Shown here: in pieces, positions 62,183-64,000 of the stretch
Layout of the letters: every line of letters begins with the position of its first letter
How positions within the stretch are numbered: the stretch's first letter is position 1
Origin: Prolixibacteraceae bacterium
GTDB lineage: Bacteria > Bacteroidota > Bacteroidia > Bacteroidales > Prolixibacteraceae
Assembly: GCA_023229575.1 (NCBI GenBank)
Contig: JALNYZ010000017.1
Span: 1 to 64,000 of the forward strand
DNA: 64,000 nt
Direction of reading: 5' to 3'
Notes under the pieces: generated by a model
What the model was told of the DNA's origin: nothing
Databases searched by the model: none
Seen by the model: the letters and a program-made list of their open reading frames with translations, nothing else
Translations under genes and position numbers: made by a program

Positions 62183-64000
62183 ATGATAAATAATTTTTTA
62201 AGGAAATACTATTTTTCTATCTCCATGATGGTTATCTTCCTGCTGACTTGTCAAACTCCAATAAGCGCTTCCAAGTTAGATGCTTCAAAGTACGGAGCCG
62301 GATTTAATGCAACCGATGCAACGGTGGCCTTGCAGGGGGCAATCAATTCAGGGGCTGACACTGTTATCGTCCCCAATATGGGAACAGACTGGATTGTTAA
62401 GCCCATTTTTTGCAAATCAAATCAAACGATAATCTTTGAAAAAGGAGTTGTCGTAACTGCCCAAAAAGGGTATCCAAGCTGGGGTTATCTTTTTTCAATT
62501 GGAAATGTTTCCAATGTTTCCCTTATTGGGTATGGGGCGACATTCAGGATGCAAAAGGCGGATTACCTTGCTGGTGAAGGCGGCGATAACCAATGGCGCC
62601 ACTGTATTGGCATTTCGACCGGAACAAATATAAAAATACTGGGTCTAATTCTCAGGGATAGTGGTGGAGATGGGGTTGCCGTCATGTATAATTCAAACAA
62701 TGTTCTGATTAAAGATGTGATCTGTGATAATAATTACAGAAACGGTATTAGTCCAATCTGGGTTACTAATCTAACAATTGAAAACTGCGTAATGCTAAAT
62801 ACATGGGGATATGCGCATGGACCCTGGGCCGGAGTGGATTTTGAACCGAATAAAGCGAATAACTGGGCAAACGGCCAAATGATCAATTGTTATTTGGCAA
62901 ACAACTCCGGCAGCGGAGTTACATTGTCTTTAAAATCCCTGGATGATACCTCCACTCCGGTAGATATTAAACTTAGGCACTGCTTTATATCGGGATCGCA
63001 AAAACCAGAGAGGAGAGGTGCCATTACGTTTGACGCAACAAAGGATGGCGTAAGAGGTGCAGTATCCATCGAAGACTGTATTATTGAAAATACAATTACC
63101 GGGACTTTTGGTGGCGCCATATTCTGTAGTGGGAAAGGAGTGAATTCCTATGCAGTTAATTTTAGCGATTGCCAATTGCAGAACAGTAATCCTGTAATTA
63201 GTTTTTCGGCCTACGGCGCAAGTGGTAAACCAGAATGGCCATGGGCTATCGGAGGCCTGAATTTTGTCAACTGCACCATGAACGAACCGGATAATCAAAA
63301 AACGATCACGCATGATTTTACTCATGGTACGTTCACGGTTGCGAAGATAACCGGAAACATGACCTTTAACGGTCCTTATGGGCCGCAAGTAGACCTTGGC
63401 ACGACAGGGGCAAATGTGACGCTTAACATCGCGACAAACTCCCCAACCAAGCCGCCTATAGTCACGTCCGTAATACCTGACAAAGGAAGCCCCGCCCATG
63501 TAACCGACTTTACAGCGGGCGATGTGATAAATATCAGCGCGGTGTCTTATGATCCGGATATTGCAACCGCAAATGGTTCCGGAATATCAAAGGTCGATTT
63601 TGCCTTGTGGAGAGGGGACGGCGTTGTCGCATCAATCAGCGACGCGTCTGCTCCTTATGAATGGGATCTTGCCACAACAGCGCAATACAAACGGGGGATA
63701 TACCTGATCCGGATAACTGCTTATTCACAGGACGGGAGTTACACGGTAGCTGTTGTGCCTGTTAATATATTTGAACCAACGTTGATAACCGGCAGGGTTG
63801 ATTTAAAGTCTGAAAGTAACAAAAAACTCAACGTAAAAACATTTCCAAATCCTCTCATCGAGCGTGTAACTTTCGAATATTCTTTGCCGGATACTGGTGA
63901 AACTGACCTGAAAATCTATGATATTTCAGGAGTTGAAGTAAAAATATATGACTTTGGCCTTCAGTCCAAAGGATTGAACAACAAGAATGTTGATCTGAGA
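62183..64000 (+). CDS. Secreted right-handed beta-helix protein (3' end outside window)
   Basis: Open for 606 codons to the window edge by my translation. A signal peptide (MMVIFLLTCQTPISA) is followed by a pectate-lyase-superfamily helix (about 32-400; ASKYGAGFNATDATVALQGA, GDNQWRHCIGISTGTNIKIL, DNNYRNGISPIWVTNLTIEN, WAGVDFEPNKAN). An Ig-like domain (about 425-530; VISVIPDKGSP-like region TSVIPDKGSPAHVTDF) and the beginning of a type IX sorting domain (KTFPNPLIERVTFEYSLP) follow. The FEPN motif is shared with the beta-helix proteins at 9336 and 11772 (IDLEPD, IDIEPN). Probably a cell-surface polysaccharide-active enzyme fed to the upstream SusCD pairs. Confidence 0.88.
   Translation, partial: MINNFLRKYYFSISMMVIFLLTCQTPISASKLDASKYGAGFNATDATVALQGAINSGADTVIVPNMGTDWIVKPIFCKSNQTIIFEKGVVVTAQKGYPSWGYLFSIGNVSNVSLIGYGATFRMQKADYLAGEGGDNQWRHCIGISTGTNIKILGLILRDSGGDGVAVMYNSNNVLIKDVICDNNYRNGISPIWVTNLTIENCVMLNTWGYAHGPWAGVDFEPNKANNWANGQMINCYLANNSGSGVTLSLKSLDDTSTPVDIKLRHCFISGSQKPERRGAITFDATKDGVRGAVSIEDCIIENTITGTFGGAIFCSGKGVNSYAVNFSDCQLQNSNPVISFSAYGASGKPEWPWAIGGLNFVNCTMNEPDNQKTITHDFTHGTFTVAKITGNMTFNGPYGPQVDLGTTGANVTLNIATNSPTKPPIVTSVIPDKGSPAHVTDFTAGDVINISAVSYDPDIATANGSGISKVDFALWRGDGVVASISDASAPYEWDLATTAQYKRGIYLIRITAYSQDGSYTVAVVPVNIFEPTLITGRVDLKSESNKKLNVKTFPNPLIERVTFEYSLPDTGETDLKIYDISGVEVKIYDFGLQSKGLNNKNVDLR

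Overview
The window is about 64 kb of a Bacteroidota genome. SusC/SusD pairs, an ECF sigma/FecR pair, type IX secretion C-terminal domains, lipobox lipoproteins and TAnnTTTG-type promoters all point there. A free-living or sediment-type member of the Bacteroidales/Marinilabiliales is plausible, but the sequence alone does not fix the genus. Nearly everything belongs to one large polysaccharide-utilisation region. The enzyme mix (two GH28, two GH27, one GH29, several carbohydrate-esterase-like hydrolases, extracellular right-handed beta-helix proteins and a hexuronate-type MFS carrier) suggests a pectic glycan such as rhamnogalacturonan or a decorated galacturonan. No RNA genes, CRISPR arrays or intact insertion sequences were seen.

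Layout. (1) 1-1560, minus strand: a GH27 alpha-galactosidase cut by the window edge. (2) 2166-9012, plus: ECF sigma factor, FecR anti-sigma, an STN-bearing SusC and a SusD, closed by a strong hairpin. (3) 9336-14123: two type IX-secreted beta-helix/CBM9 proteins whose C-terminal halves are almost identical in DNA. (4) 14208-14380: a palindromic REP/MITE-like element. (5) 14577-51280: a 37 kb run of same-strand genes with mostly short gaps: GH27, esterase, exported Gfo/Idh/MocA oxidoreductase, GH-A glycosidase, beta-lactamase-fold hydrolase, GH28, two-domain esterase, chimeric esterase, GH28, propeller-like protein, two TIM-barrel glycosidases of one family plus a third unrelated one, a second two-domain esterase, two more propeller-like proteins, DUF5107-TPR protein, DUF6807 protein, GH29 fucosidase, a second oxidoreductase, a broken PhyH gene, MFS carrier, uroporphyrinogen-decarboxylase-family protein and a glycosidase remnant. 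(6) 51992-64000: STN-SusC, SusD, a second SusC without STN, a second SusD, and a beta-helix protein running off the end.

Inferred working model: surface beta-helix proteins and SusCD pairs bind and import glycan fragments. Periplasmic esterases strip ester groups; GH27, GH28, GH29 and the TIM-barrel enzymes cut the chains; two exported NAD-type oxidoreductases act on sugars; the MFS carrier takes products inward. The sigma/FecR/STN-SusC set provides induction.

The most striking observation is a shared promoter-leader in front of three transcription units (minus-strand GH27, plus-strand GH27 operon, second SusCD operon). In each, a TAnnTTTG box is followed after exactly 13 nt by a six-codon reading frame, ATG GGT ATG (TGT/TAT) (GTA/ATA) TAA, encoding MGMCV or MGMYI. 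This could be a leader-peptide or operator system shared by the locus. The region also shows much recent rearrangement: a chimeric gene and matching scar, an exported protein that lost its signal peptide, a microhomology deletion, a homopolymer frameshift, a duplicated start codon and a gene-conversion tract.
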